This document shows positions 7,476 through 16,651 of a stretch of DNA of 64,000 nucleotides, piece after piece. The notes under the pieces were generated by a model. It worked only from the letters and a program-made list of their open reading frames with translations. It was not told where the DNA came from and did no database searches. Origin of the DNA: Polluticaenibacter yanchengensis (GTDB lineage: Bacteria; Bacteroidota; Bacteroidia; Chitinophagales; Chitinophagaceae); NCBI GenBank assembly GCA_027854065.1, contig JAQGEF010000006.1:124001-188000 (forward strand), read 5' to 3'. Made by a program: the position numbers and the translations under genes. The stretch's first letter is position 1. The number at the start of each line of letters is the position of its first letter.

Positions 7476-9392
7476 TTATAAGCGGTTATGCTTGATTTCC
7501 TCTACAATCAATGGATCTAATAAAGTACTTGTATCGCCAATATTATTTATTTCACCTTCTGCTATTTTCCGGAGGATGCGGCGCATAATTTTCCCGCTTC
7601 TTGTTTTTGGCAAGCCGGAAACAAACTGGATTTTATCCGGTTTGGCAATTGGTCCGATTAAGCGTGTAACTGTCGCCAGAATATCCTGTCTGGTTAATTC
7701 TGGTTCGTTATTACTCCGGCCATTATACATAACATATGCATAGATGCCCTGGCCTTTAATAGCATGGGGATAACCTACTACAGCACTTTCTATAACACCT
7801 GCGTGCATGTTAATGGCATTTTCCACCTCTGCGGTGCCAATACGGTGACCACTGACATTTAAAACATCATCTACACGGCCTGTAATCCGGTACATTGCAT
7901 TTTCGTCGCGGTAACAGCCGTCACCGGTGAAATACTGGTTGTCGTAGGTAGAAAAATAAGTCTGGCGCATGCGTTCGTGATCGCCGTAAGTGGTGCGTAA
8001 AATACCCGGCCACGGTTGTTTGATGACCAGGTTGCCACTAACGTCATTACCTTCAAGTTCTTTCCCTGTTTCATCTACCAGTGCAGGAACGACTCCCGGT
8101 AACGGCCACGTAGCATACGATGGTTTTGAAGGCGTAACACCCGCAATATTACTGATCAGCACACCACCTGTTTCAGTTTGCCACCATGTATCCACAATAG
8201 GGCAACGGTTTTTACCGATATGCTCGTTGTACCAGTTCCAGGCTTCTTCATTGATAGGTTCACCCACTGTTCCAAGTACTTTTAAACTGGTAAGCTTTTT
8301 ACCAACCAGTGGCTCTAATCCAAAGCCCATCAGGCTTCTGATAGCTGTTGGCGCAGTATAAAGAATATTTACCTTGTAATTATCTACAATGTCCCATAAG
8401 CGACTGGCATTAGGATAGGTAGGTACCCCTTCAAACATTAGTGTGGTAGCACCTGCTGCCAATGGCCCATACAGTAAATAGGAGTGCCCGGTTATCCAAC
8501 CGATATCAGCAGTACAAAAGTGTACCTGTCCTGGTTGGTACTGGAATACGTTGACAAATGTATAGGTGGTCCAGATTAAATAACCGGCGACAGTATGTAC
8601 CACCCCTTTTGGTTTGCCGGTACTGCCACTCGTGTATAATATGAATAATAAATCTTCGGCATCCATTTCCTCTGCAGGGCAATAGGGATTACCGTCTGTT
8701 TCCACTATTTTAATTTCATCTTCCCACCAGCAATCACGGCCTTTGATCATACTTACCGGTGTGCGTGTATGTGTACTTACAATAACACGTTTTACGGATG
8801 GGCAGCTCATTAAAGCGTCATCGATGGTCTCTTTTAGGGGTACTACTTTATTACCACGGAAAGAGCCATCACTGGTAACAACAACCGTTGCCTGTGCATC
8901 GTTAATCCTGTCTGCAATGCTTTGGGCGCTAAAACCACCAAATATAACAGAATGCACCGCCCCGATACGCGCACATGCTAATGCCGCTATCGCCAGTTCC
9001 GGCACCATGCCCATGTAGATACATACGCGGTGTCCTTTTTTGACCCCATTGTTTTTAAGCACATTGGCAAACTGCATTACTTTATGATGCAGTTCACGAT
9101 AGGTTAATACACGGTAATGATCTTCGGGATTATTTGGCTCCCAGATAATGGCAGGCGTATCAGCATTGGTTTCTAAGTGACGGTCTATACAGTTTTCAGT
9201 AATGTTTAATTTACCACCCTGAAACCATTTGATGGAAGGCTCTTTAAAGTTCCACTCCAAAACTTTATCCCATTTTTTCTTCCAGGTAAAACTTTCTGCA
9301 ACGTTGCCCCAAAATGCTTCGGGATTTTCAACACTTTCTTTGTAGGCTTCCTGGTATTCTTTTAATGATTTAATCTGATACGGATAAGACAT
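7476..9392 (-). CDS. acs: Acetyl-CoA synthetase
   Basis: This 638-residue protein joins acetate, ATP and CoA to acetyl-CoA through an acetyl-adenylate. It shows the ANL-superfamily P-loop YTSGSTGKPKGVVHT (about residues 250-264), the adenylation motif DTWWQTETGG (about 400), YFTGDGCYRD (about 485), the hinge region GRVDDVLNVSGHRIG, and the C-terminal acetylatable lysine in RSGKIMRRILRKI. Length and motif order match bacterial Acs. It is monocistronic; upstream on the minus strand TAACTTTA near 9441-9450 may be the -7 element. It probably feeds acetate into the TCA cycle. Identification is firm. Confidence 0.97.
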   Translation of the reverse strand: MSYPYQIKSLKEYQEAYKESVENPEAFWGNVAESFTWKKKWDKVLEWNFKEPSIKWFQGGKLNITENCIDRHLETNADTPAIIWEPNNPEDHYRVLTYRELHHKVMQFANVLKNNGVKKGHRVCIYMGMVPELAIAALACARIGAVHSVIFGGFSAQSIADRINDAQATVVVTSDGSFRGNKVVPLKETIDDALMSCPSVKRVIVSTHTRTPVSMIKGRDCWWEDEIKIVETDGNPYCPAEEMDAEDLLFILYTSGSTGKPKGVVHTVAGYLIWTTYTFVNVFQYQPGQVHFCTADIGWITGHSYLLYGPLAAGATTLMFEGVPTYPNASRLWDIVDNYKVNILYTAPTAIRSLMGFGLEPLVGKKLTSLKVLGTVGEPINEEAWNWYNEHIGKNRCPIVDTWWQTETGGVLISNIAGVTPSKPSYATWPLPGVVPALVDETGKELEGNDVSGNLVIKQPWPGILRTTYGDHERMRQTYFSTYDNQYFTGDGCYRDENAMYRITGRVDDVLNVSGHRIGTAEVENAINMHAGVIESAVVGYPHAIKGQGIYAYVMYNGRSNNEPELTRQDILATVTRLIGPIAKPDKIQFVSGLPKTRSGKIMRRILRKIAEGEINNIGDTSTLLDPLIVEEIKHNRL

Positions 9393-9685
9393 AGCAATTT
9401 GTTAAGTATTCATTTCATAATAAGCAGATACTGCTATCGTAAAGTTAGGGATTAAAGTTTTAGAATGTCTTATCAAATATCAAGAATTACTTAAATTTTA
9501 GGAGTGCTTTTATTGAACCATCAATTGTGCTACTATTTAACATCGTTGTGTCACTCCCTTGTACTTTTGTTTCACTATTCTGCCTTGTTGATGTTTTGTC
9601 GTAACCATATTCTGTGGATGATTTCTTGGTGAGACAAGCATCTGCATCCTTTTAGAGCTGATCAGAGAAGCCGGAAGGTTTCGAT

Positions 9686-10957
9686 TTAAGTTAAAATATC
9701 AACAATGGCCGCAGCCTTGTGCAGGCACTCTTCATATTCTTCTTCTGCAACACTGTTCCAGGTAATGCCCCCGCCCACAAAGTATGACAGGTAGCAGGTT
9801 TTTGTATTGTAAATAATACTGCGAATAACAACATTGAAATCAAAATCGTTGTCAGGAGAAATATAGCCAACAGTGCCGGAATAAATATTACGAGCAGTAG
9901 GTTCTAATGCGTCAATGATTTCCAGCACTCTTTTTTTAGGGGCGCCTGTCATGCTGCCCATCGGAAAAGTAGCTTTAGCTACGTCAGCAATCGTCAGCTC
10001 GGGGTCTATAGTACCTTTTACAGTACTGATCATCTGGTGTACCTGCGGAAAAGAATAGATCCCGAATAATTCAGGTACATGCACAGAGCCTTCCTCACAT
10101 ATTTTGCTGAAATCATTTCTTACAAGATCCACTACCATTACATTTTCTGCCTGGTTTTTAGCACTGTTTTTAAGGGATGCTATCCGTTGTGTATCCAACT
10201 CTTCAGAATCGTGAATGCGCGGTTCAGTTCCCTTAATCGGTTGCGAAATAATCGTATTACCTGTCTTTTGTACATAACGCTCAGGACTGGCGCATAGCAG
10301 ATAGTTATGTTCTACTTTGTAAAAGCATCCAAATGGGGTAGGGGACCTTCTTTGAAGGGTTAAAAATATATCAGTCGGATTAGCATGGTAATTTTCTGCA
10401 TAATATTCCTGGCAGTAATTCAGCTCATAACAATCACCACGAAGAATATGCTGCTTAATAACATGAATGGCTTCTAAATAATCGGCTTTACTTACTCGGG
10501 GGATTAGGTTTGCTTTAGATAATGTCTCTGTTTGAATTTCAGTATGCAGAATAGCATTGAAAACGCTCTTAGGGTCGATATTATTCTGTGTCGTGATTTC
10601 AACACTTTGATTATTTAATTTAATAATAGACTCCGGAACAAAAAAGAATAAGTCGGGGAAGTTATTAAAGTCAGGATTTGATGTAAGAATTTGTTCCGTT
10701 TCATTTTTCAGGCCATAACCAAGGTGCCCAAAGATCCATTTGCCGGCATTTTGATTAAGCCAGGTCTTTAGCTGTTCCAAAGCGTTACCGGCTTGTGCCT
10801 GGATGCTATCTACAATACCACAACCAACTATACAATTATATTTGTTATAAGCATCATTGTAATGATGGCTATCTAAAAAAGCACAACTGCCGGTTTGGTT
10901 AGCCCAAGCCAGCAGTTGTTGTTTGAATGCTGTATAATTTTCTACATTAAAAATCAT
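9686..10957 (-). CDS. pabB: Aminodeoxychorismate synthase component I
   Basis: Makes 4-amino-4-deoxychorismate from chorismate for folate synthesis. About 423 residues. The chorismate-binding domain carries PIKGTEPR, whose lysine marks PabB (TrpE has alanine there). It also has DLVRNDFSKICEEGSV, then PMGSMTGAPKKRVLEIID and the YSGTVGYISP signature. The start is the second ATG of an ATGATG pair (MIFNVENY). The frame runs further upstream, to 11098, but those codons overlap the acidic-protein gene out of frame and encode nothing conserved. The first codons lie inside the last ones of that gene (stop at 10947-10949), suggesting translational coupling. The ATG at 10960 is equally possible. Confidence 0.9.
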   Translation of the reverse strand: MIFNVENYTAFKQQLLAWANQTGSCAFLDSHHYNDAYNKYNCIVGCGIVDSIQAQAGNALEQLKTWLNQNAGKWIFGHLGYGLKNETEQILTSNPDFNNFPDLFFFVPESIIKLNNQSVEITTQNNIDPKSVFNAILHTEIQTETLSKANLIPRVSKADYLEAIHVIKQHILRGDCYELNYCQEYYAENYHANPTDIFLTLQRRSPTPFGCFYKVEHNYLLCASPERYVQKTGNTIISQPIKGTEPRIHDSEELDTQRIASLKNSAKNQAENVMVVDLVRNDFSKICEEGSVHVPELFGIYSFPQVHQMISTVKGTIDPELTIADVAKATFPMGSMTGAPKKRVLEIIDALEPTARNIYSGTVGYISPDNDFDFNVVIRSIIYNTKTCYLSYFVGGGITWNSVAEEEYEECLHKAAAIVDILT

Positions 10958-11363
10958 CATAGTCGTCATCAAAACCGCCCTTGTCATTGAACAAGTCGTC
11001 AAATTCGTCGTCAATGTTTTCTTCAAATTTGAAATCGTCGTCTTCGTCGGCATCTTTTTTACTGCCGGCCTTTTTGCCTTTAGATTTCGGAATGTCAAAT
11101 TCGTCGAAGTCCGGATCCCAGTTGTCGTCTTCTTCTACTTTATTCCAATCATCCTCGTCTTCGTCGATGTCATCATCTTCATCGTCGTCGTCATCTACTT
11201 TCTTTCCTTTTCCGCCTTTTTTAGGAGTAGGTTCTTCATCATCTAAATCTAAATCATCATCTTCTTCCTCTTCTTCTTTTTTAGATTTAGAAGAGGCTTT
11301 TTTTGAAGCATTATCCGGATTGCCTGCTGTTGCTTTTTTTACCGCAGATTTTTTAATTGCCAT
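10947..11363 (-). CDS. Highly acidic Lys/Asp-rich protein of unknown function
   Basis: A 138-residue protein: a basic N-terminus (MAIKKSAVKKATAG, then a Lys/Ser-rich stretch) followed by long Glu/Asp runs broken by short Lys-rich patches and by WNKVEEDDNWDPDFDEFDIPK. There is no signal peptide, membrane segment or known fold, and most of it should be disordered. Similar acidic proteins appear in Bacteroidota genomes and are sometimes labelled DNA primase through low-complexity hits; I see no primase motif. Its 3' end overlaps the pabB start by about 11 nt, so the two form one transcription unit. A nucleic-acid or histone-chaperone-like role would be speculation. Confidence 0.8.
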   Translation of the reverse strand: MAIKKSAVKKATAGNPDNASKKASSKSKKEEEEEDDDLDLDDEEPTPKKGGKGKKVDDDDDEDDDIDEDEDDWNKVEEDDNWDPDFDEFDIPKSKGKKAGSKKDADEDDDFKFEENIDDEFDDLFNDKGGFDDDYDDF

Positions 11364-11723
11364 AGTACAATGTTGTTAGAACAATATGTTAATTAAAAAT
11401 ATTAAACTAAAAATTTCAATATTAATTCAATTCCAAAATTGATACTTTATCGTTGAAAAATCAAAAGAATATCAAATAAAATCTCCACTATAAAGAGTTA
11501 AATTCTAAAAATTATTCTATTGAATAAGTCAACAAATAATTATCATTTTAAAAGATCATAAGGGTGAATTTCACCGCTCTTTCGAATGTAAAAATATAAA
11601 CGAAAAACAAACCACCAAATAAAAAGAGACGATTTTTTAAAAAATCATCTCTTTTGATAAAAAATACATTTTGTGTTGTATTCTTCAAGAAAATTTGTTA
11701 AGTAATAAACCTCTGAATAGAAA
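11364..11723. other. Intergenic stretch, AT-rich
   Basis: This lies between the acidic-protein start and the purA stop, both on the minus strand. Apart from the purA terminator hairpin (11622-11655) I see no gene, RNA or repeat. It presumably carries the promoter of the acidic protein/pabB unit. Confidence 0.5.
11622..11655 (-). terminator. Terminator after purA
   Basis: An AAAAGAGA-GATTTTTT stem that is nearly perfectly self-complementary and flanked by A/T runs on both sides, about 70 nt past the purA stop. It could work in both directions. Confidence 0.65.
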
Positions 11724-12989
11724 TTACTGCATTTCGATAATTTGTTCTCTCTCAGGGCCGTTGCTTAACCAAACAACAGGAACTCCTACGAATTCATTAA
11801 TGAAATCAATATATTCAGTCACTTTAGATGGAAGGTCTGCTTTTGTTTTTAAAACAGAAGTATTCGTATTCCAGCCATCAAAAGCTTTATAAACAGGTGT
11901 GATATTCAATTTGTCCATCTGGAAAGGAATCTGGCTGACTTCCTTGCCGTTAATGTTGTATGCTGTACATACGTTTAATGGCGTAAAAGTATCCAGGACA
12001 TCCGCTTTGGTCATTACAACCTTTGTAACACCATTGATCATACATGCAAACTGAAGTGCAACTAAATCTATCCAGCCACAACGACGTGGACGACCGGTTG
12101 TTGCGCCAAATTCGCTACCGGCTTTTCTTAATGCTTCCCCGGTTTCATCGAACAATTCAGTTGGGAACGGCCCGCTGCCTACTCTGGTACAATAAGCTTT
12201 GGTAATGCCTATAACATCTTTAATATGCTGAGGTGCGACGCCTAAGCCGGTACAAACACCTGCGGTGATTGTATTGCTGCTGGTCACAAACGGGAAAGTG
12301 CCGAAATCAACGTCCAGCATGCTGCCCTGAGCACCTTCCGCCAATATTTTTTTACCTTCTTTTATCAATCCGTTTATGAAATATTCACCATTTACGATAT
12401 TCAGTGATTTAAGGAATTCCAAAGCCTCAAAAAACTCAGCTTCCAATGCACTGAAATCTTCAGTAAAATTATAAAACTCAAGCATTTTAGTATGCTTGGC
12501 TTTCAATTCATTATATCTTTCATAAAAATCACTGCTTAAAATATCTCCAACACGTAAACCGTTTCTGCCGGTTTTATCCATGTAAGTTGGGCCAATACCT
12601 TTTAAAGTAGAACCGATTTTCGCGTCGCCTTTAGATTGTTCGCTGGCTTTATCCAATGCTCTGTGGCCCGGAAGTATTAAATGGGTACGTTCCGCTATAA
12701 ATAAGTTTTTGCGGACATCGACCCCAAATTTGGCCACGGTCTCACATTCTTTTTTTAATGTAATCGGGTCTAAAACAACACCATTACCTATTAAATTAGT
12801 GGTATGTTGATGGAAAATACCAGAAGGAATCTGGTGCAAAACCACTTTTTGGCCGCCTACATATAAAGTATGTCCGGCATTTGGGCCACCTTGAAATCTT
12901 GCAATAACATCGTAATTAGGTGCAAAGTAGTCTACTATTTTACCCTTCCCCTCATCGCCCCATTGCAGGCCGAGAATTACATCTATCAT
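11724..12989 (-). CDS. purA: Adenylosuccinate synthetase
   Basis: Catalyses GTP-dependent condensation of IMP with aspartate, the first committed step to AMP. 421 residues. The N-terminal signature QWGDEGKGKIVD (residues 9-20) holds the catalytic aspartate and phosphate loop. Also visible are GPNAGHT, the IMP-binding IGSTLKGIGPTYMDKTGRNGLR, GAQGSMLDVDFGTFPFVTSSNT, and the C-terminal guanine-binding TKADVLD. The length is normal. Upstream, TATTTTTG on the minus strand (13016-13023) is a good -7 element for its own promoter. Identification is firm. Confidence 0.98.
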   Translation of the reverse strand: MIDVILGLQWGDEGKGKIVDYFAPNYDVIARFQGGPNAGHTLYVGGQKVVLHQIPSGIFHQHTTNLIGNGVVLDPITLKKECETVAKFGVDVRKNLFIAERTHLILPGHRALDKASEQSKGDAKIGSTLKGIGPTYMDKTGRNGLRVGDILSSDFYERYNELKAKHTKMLEFYNFTEDFSALEAEFFEALEFLKSLNIVNGEYFINGLIKEGKKILAEGAQGSMLDVDFGTFPFVTSSNTITAGVCTGLGVAPQHIKDVIGITKAYCTRVGSGPFPTELFDETGEALRKAGSEFGATTGRPRRCGWIDLVALQFACMINGVTKVVMTKADVLDTFTPLNVCTAYNINGKEVSQIPFQMDKLNITPVYKAFDGWNTNTSVLKTKADLPSKVTEYIDFINEFVGVPVVWLSNGPEREQIIEMQ

Positions 12990-13015
12990 CAGAATTAATG
13001 TTGTTTATTATTCGG

Positions 13016-13023
13016 CAAAAATA
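13016..13023 (-). promoter_or_regulatory. Candidate -7 element for purA
   Basis: TATTTTTG on the minus strand fits TAnnTTTG and lies 27 nt before the purA ATG. Confidence 0.4.
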
Positions 13024-13130
13024 AGGTCGTTTAGGCAATAGAACACAATTTTTAAATAACTTTTAAACAACAAAAAGCTAACATGAGTTAATTATACACC
13101 GTAATTGCAGAACTTGTTATACTGCATAAA

Positions 13131-13177
13131 AAAAATGCTTAAACAGTCAATTTTATATAACTATTTAAGCATTTTTT
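13131..13177 (-). terminator. Terminator after the DUF4197 gene
   Basis: An AAATGCTTAAA / TTTAAGCATTT stem with an 18-nt loop, flanked by A-runs and T-runs, close to the stop at 13193. Confidence 0.75.
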
Positions 13178-13192
13178 TAGTAAGAGTGACAC

Positions 13193-13969
13193 TTACTTAT
13201 TGGCGCCAAAAACCTTTTTCAATATATCAGAAGTTCTTGCCAACGGATTATCACGAATATTTTTTTCTTCATCAGCAATTTGGGTAAATACTCCGAATAA
13301 AGCTTTTTCTGTAACGTACTCAGTTAAATTAGGATTTACCTTGGATACCAACGGTAGCTTATTATACGTGGTAAATAAAGCATTCCAATATTTTGTAGCA
13401 TCTACTTTTTCTAATGAATTTTCTATTACTGGTGTAAATGCGGTACTTAAAGCTTTCGTTGTTTTACCTTGAAGATAAGCTGTAGCAGCAGTATCATTAC
13501 CTTTTAAAATATTCAGAGCATCGTCGAAACTCATTTCTTTTACTGCATTGATAAAAATAGGAGCGGCGCTTTTAGCGGCATCTTCTGCAGCGCGGTTCAG
13601 AGATAAGATGGCTTCATCTACCTGCTTGCCTAACCCTATTGATCTTAGTTTAGCTTCTACTTTTTTAGCCTCATCCGGCAAAAGAATCTTTATAGCTGCA
13701 TTGCCAAAGAACCCGTTTAATGCAGATAATTTATTGCTACCTTGTTCTGCTCCTTTGCTTAATGCTTCTTTTAACCCCTGTGCAATTTCGTTTGTAGATA
13801 AACCGGATATTGAACCTCCGCTTACAGCTCCTGTGACTTTGTCTAAAACGGAAGCGCCACTGGCACTGTCCTTTTTAGTGACATCTTTCAAAAACTTACC
13901 CAGTTTTTGAGCATTGGCATTTACCAAAGTGAAACTTACTGCGAATATTAATACGAATATTTTTTTCAT
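13193..13969 (-). CDS. DUF4197 domain protein
   Basis: A 258-residue exported protein. The signal peptide is MKKIFVLIFAVSFTLVNANAQ. The rest matches the DUF4197 pattern as I know it: LSTNEIAQGLKEALSKGAEQGSNKLSALNGFFGNAAIKILLP near residues 57-98, then helical KAAPIF-like segments and a final KALFGVFTQIADEEKNIRDNPLARTSDILKKVFG. These proteins are mostly helical and periplasmic, and their role is unknown. It has its own terminator; the next gene upstream (AsmA-like) ends 92 nt away. Confidence 0.85.
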   Translation of the reverse strand: MKKIFVLIFAVSFTLVNANAQKLGKFLKDVTKKDSASGASVLDKVTGAVSGGSISGLSTNEIAQGLKEALSKGAEQGSNKLSALNGFFGNAAIKILLPDEAKKVEAKLRSIGLGKQVDEAILSLNRAAEDAAKSAAPIFINAVKEMSFDDALNILKGNDTAATAYLQGKTTKALSTAFTPVIENSLEKVDATKYWNALFTTYNKLPLVSKVNPNLTEYVTEKALFGVFTQIADEEKNIRDNPLARTSDILKKVFGANK

Positions 13970-14061
13970 AATGATACTTAATTGGGTTTAAAATTAAACT
14001 CCTTTTCTTTTCTAAATGTTAGAAAACATACAAAATCTAATTTATTCACGGTTATTTAATG

Positions 14062-16527
14062 TTAATTGTTCCAGGCGGCTTTTAATGGGTCCCATTGTAT
14101 ATTTACACGCCCATCATCCCCATCCGTTGCTTTAAAGTACAATACCAAACCTTTTTCTGTTTTGGGCGCAAGTCCGGATTTAATTCTTATCTCATCCTTT
14201 TGTGGATTTCTTAAGGGTAGTTTTATGGCAATGTTCGTACCTTTTTCTATACCATATACTCCTTTCATAAAGATATTGATAGCGCTGGTTTCTATTTTAA
14301 AATTATTTAAAAATACCAGGCCATTGCCTATATCAAAATTACCAACCAGGGGTTTTATAACCAGGCTGTCCAGGTTTCTTCTTTTAAAGGCAAATTTTTG
14401 AATTTTTAATAATGGTTCAAAATCTTCCAACAACCCGTTTTTAAGATTGAACCTGACTTTCCCGTTTATGGCGTTCGTCATTAAAGTACCATTATCGGTC
14501 AGTTGGCCGTTAATATCTATATCGGAAAATAATTGTCCCCTCAAATTACCATCTTTCATACTCGCCATTCCAAAATTGTCAAACTCACTAAACACTTTGT
14601 CAACTTTTGCGTTTTCCATCTTCACTTTTACGGCAAAAGTATTCAGGACATCTTGTATTATATTGCCGCTCATCTGCATTTTACCACCATGGTGATAGAA
14701 CGAAAACTGTTTTAGATTAAAGCCGTTTTGGTAAAAGTTTAAATTACTTTTCACTCCCGTAGCATTGAACTTATGGTACCGGATTTTATCTACTTCAATA
14801 TTTGCAATCATATCAGATGCATCTATTAACTGATAAATTGATTCATTAAATTTTTGCAATTGTTCGCTTTTTACAATCCCTGAAATGCCATACTGATTTT
14901 TTTCTTTCTTCTTTATGACATTTATAAAGTCGGCCAGGTCAATTAAAGTGCTTTTAATGTGCCATTGCATAGATGATTTAGCAGTGGCGTTACTAAAGAT
15001 GTTCAGGAAGTCCTGAATGCCGCCATCTACATTTATAATACTACTTTTGGTTTTGAGTATTGCGTTATTAATAGCTACATTTTTTTCTTTGAAATTCAGG
15101 TTGGCAAAGCAATTTACAAAAGGAATCTGCTTGGGTTTATAGGTGAAATCGAAACTATCCAGCTTCAGAAATCCATCTAATGAACTACTGTGTAGTGAGT
15201 CTTCGTGCAAAAAGCCTCTATAGGTTAGATCCAGTATTGCGCTGCCTTTTTTGAATTCAAATGTTTTACTCAATACGTCATTAAGTTTGGGCAATTCAAA
15301 ATTACTTTTGACATTGTAATTTAAATACGGTGCATCGAAGTTATAAATATAAATAGAGTCGCTTTGTATAAAAATATCCTCCCATGTGCCTTTAAATCCT
15401 TTTACAAATAAACTACTATTGTCACCGTTTTTAACGCCACCATAAATTACCTGGTTCTGGAATGTTCCTACTAATCCCGTATGTTCAATTGCCCCAAACG
15501 GTGTATTAATAGTATTGTCCAGTAGTTTGAACTTTATAACTACTTTGGGTGTGTCCGGGTAATTAAACTGCCCCTGTAAAATAGCATTCGCTTCTACTGT
15601 TTTGTCCACTTTCAATTGCCCAATTTTACTCCTGATTTCTTTATTGAAAAGTTTCATGCCTTCATTGTAATGAAAGGCTTTTGATTCCATGGTAATATTA
15701 TATTTAACCGGCTTGTCTGCAAAAAAAACGTCTGCAGAAAAGTTGAGGATCTCTGTGCCCGCAGTTATTTCTACCGGTGTAATTGTTAAATGTTTTTTCC
15801 CTTCATCAAACAACATTTTCAAAGTACTCACTACTTTTGCTCCTTTTAGAAAACCACCTTTCGATGTCCTGAATGCCATATCATTCACCAGCATATTCAA
15901 AGGCGCTTCAATAGCCCATTGTTTCTTTGTTTTTACAGCAGTTACATTCATCTTCTCAATCAGAAAATCAAAATACTTCTCTTTCAATTTTTGCTCAAAT
16001 ACAAAATTGACATTCTTAATCTCCAGGTTAAATTTATTGAGCTTCAAACCATCTTTTTCATCTTTGTTTTCATTTTTGAAAATATACTGGTTGGTGTAAT
16101 TGCTACTATCTCTGAATATGATGATCTTTCCATCAGATACAGTTATATTCTCTACTTCAATTTTCTTATATGGTAATGACCATAGATTAACATCTATATA
16201 GACATTCTCCAGGTCTAACAAGGGGCGTTTGTGAATGTCTGATAAGGAATCTTCGATTTTGACATTCTTAAACGTCAGTTCCAGGTTGGGAAAATTATTG
16301 AACATTGTTACACCTATTCTGCCAATAGAGACTTTTGCATTTATTTTATCTTTCAACCTGGCATAAATTAGATTTTCAATTTTCTGCTGGTTACTTTGAA
16401 TATACCAGCCAATGCCCAAAAGAAATATGCTAATAAAAATAATAAACCCAAATGACAAATACAAGAGCCACCTTAACCATGCAGGGTTCCGACTATTCCA
16501 GGCTCGAATTCTTTTTACAGGAATCAT
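14062..16527 (-). CDS. AsmA-like inner-membrane/periplasmic protein
   Basis: An 821-residue protein of the AsmA/YhdP/TamB-like bridge family. A basic N-terminus is followed by one transmembrane segment (about residues 17-43, WLLYLSFGFIIFISIFLLGI) and an AsmA N-terminal domain (ENLIYARLKDKINAKVSIGRIGVTMFNNFPNLELTFKNVKI). A long repetitive beta-rich periplasmic part ends in an AsmA_2-like C-terminus (NGKVRFNLKNGLLEDFEPLLKIQKFAFKRRNLDSL). Proteins of this type are thought to help phospholipids move to the outer membrane. It is probably its own transcription unit, 124 nt after mnmE. Confidence 0.85.
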   Translation of the reverse strand: MIPVKRIRAWNSRNPAWLRWLLYLSFGFIIFISIFLLGIGWYIQSNQQKIENLIYARLKDKINAKVSIGRIGVTMFNNFPNLELTFKNVKIEDSLSDIHKRPLLDLENVYIDVNLWSLPYKKIEVENITVSDGKIIIFRDSSNYTNQYIFKNENKDEKDGLKLNKFNLEIKNVNFVFEQKLKEKYFDFLIEKMNVTAVKTKKQWAIEAPLNMLVNDMAFRTSKGGFLKGAKVVSTLKMLFDEGKKHLTITPVEITAGTEILNFSADVFFADKPVKYNITMESKAFHYNEGMKLFNKEIRSKIGQLKVDKTVEANAILQGQFNYPDTPKVVIKFKLLDNTINTPFGAIEHTGLVGTFQNQVIYGGVKNGDNSSLFVKGFKGTWEDIFIQSDSIYIYNFDAPYLNYNVKSNFELPKLNDVLSKTFEFKKGSAILDLTYRGFLHEDSLHSSSLDGFLKLDSFDFTYKPKQIPFVNCFANLNFKEKNVAINNAILKTKSSIINVDGGIQDFLNIFSNATAKSSMQWHIKSTLIDLADFINVIKKKEKNQYGISGIVKSEQLQKFNESIYQLIDASDMIANIEVDKIRYHKFNATGVKSNLNFYQNGFNLKQFSFYHHGGKMQMSGNIIQDVLNTFAVKVKMENAKVDKVFSEFDNFGMASMKDGNLRGQLFSDIDINGQLTDNGTLMTNAINGKVRFNLKNGLLEDFEPLLKIQKFAFKRRNLDSLVIKPLVGNFDIGNGLVFLNNFKIETSAINIFMKGVYGIEKGTNIAIKLPLRNPQKDEIRIKSGLAPKTEKGLVLYFKATDGDDGRVNIQWDPLKAAWNN

Positions 16528-16611
16528 GTATTCTTAATTTGGATGATTATATAAAATTATGGATATATTTTGATGGCAAAGAAAGTGCCAGATAAAATGA
16601 TATTTAATGGC

Positions 16612-16640
16612 ATTAAAAAAGCCCTGTTAAGGGCTTGATG
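16612..16640 (-). terminator. Terminator after mnmE
   Basis: On the minus strand AAGCCCT-TAAC-AGGGCTT is followed by a T-run, 12 nt after the mnmE stop. Confidence 0.85.
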
Positions 16641-16651
16641 TTTTTTATTAT

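Noticed and set aside
10958..11098. 47-codon N-terminal extension of pabB
   Set aside because: It lies wholly inside the acidic gene in another frame and does not resemble PabB N-termini; MIFNVENY fits better.
11000..11300. Runs of GAT/GAC/TCG-like triplets that look like a tandem repeat or CRISPR
   Set aside because: No regular unit and no spacers; they are codons of Asp/Glu runs.
10981..11379. 132-codon Ser-rich plus-strand frame
   Set aside because: It is the antisense of the Asp/Lys-rich acidic gene; the poly-Ser comes from GAT/GAC repeats read backwards.
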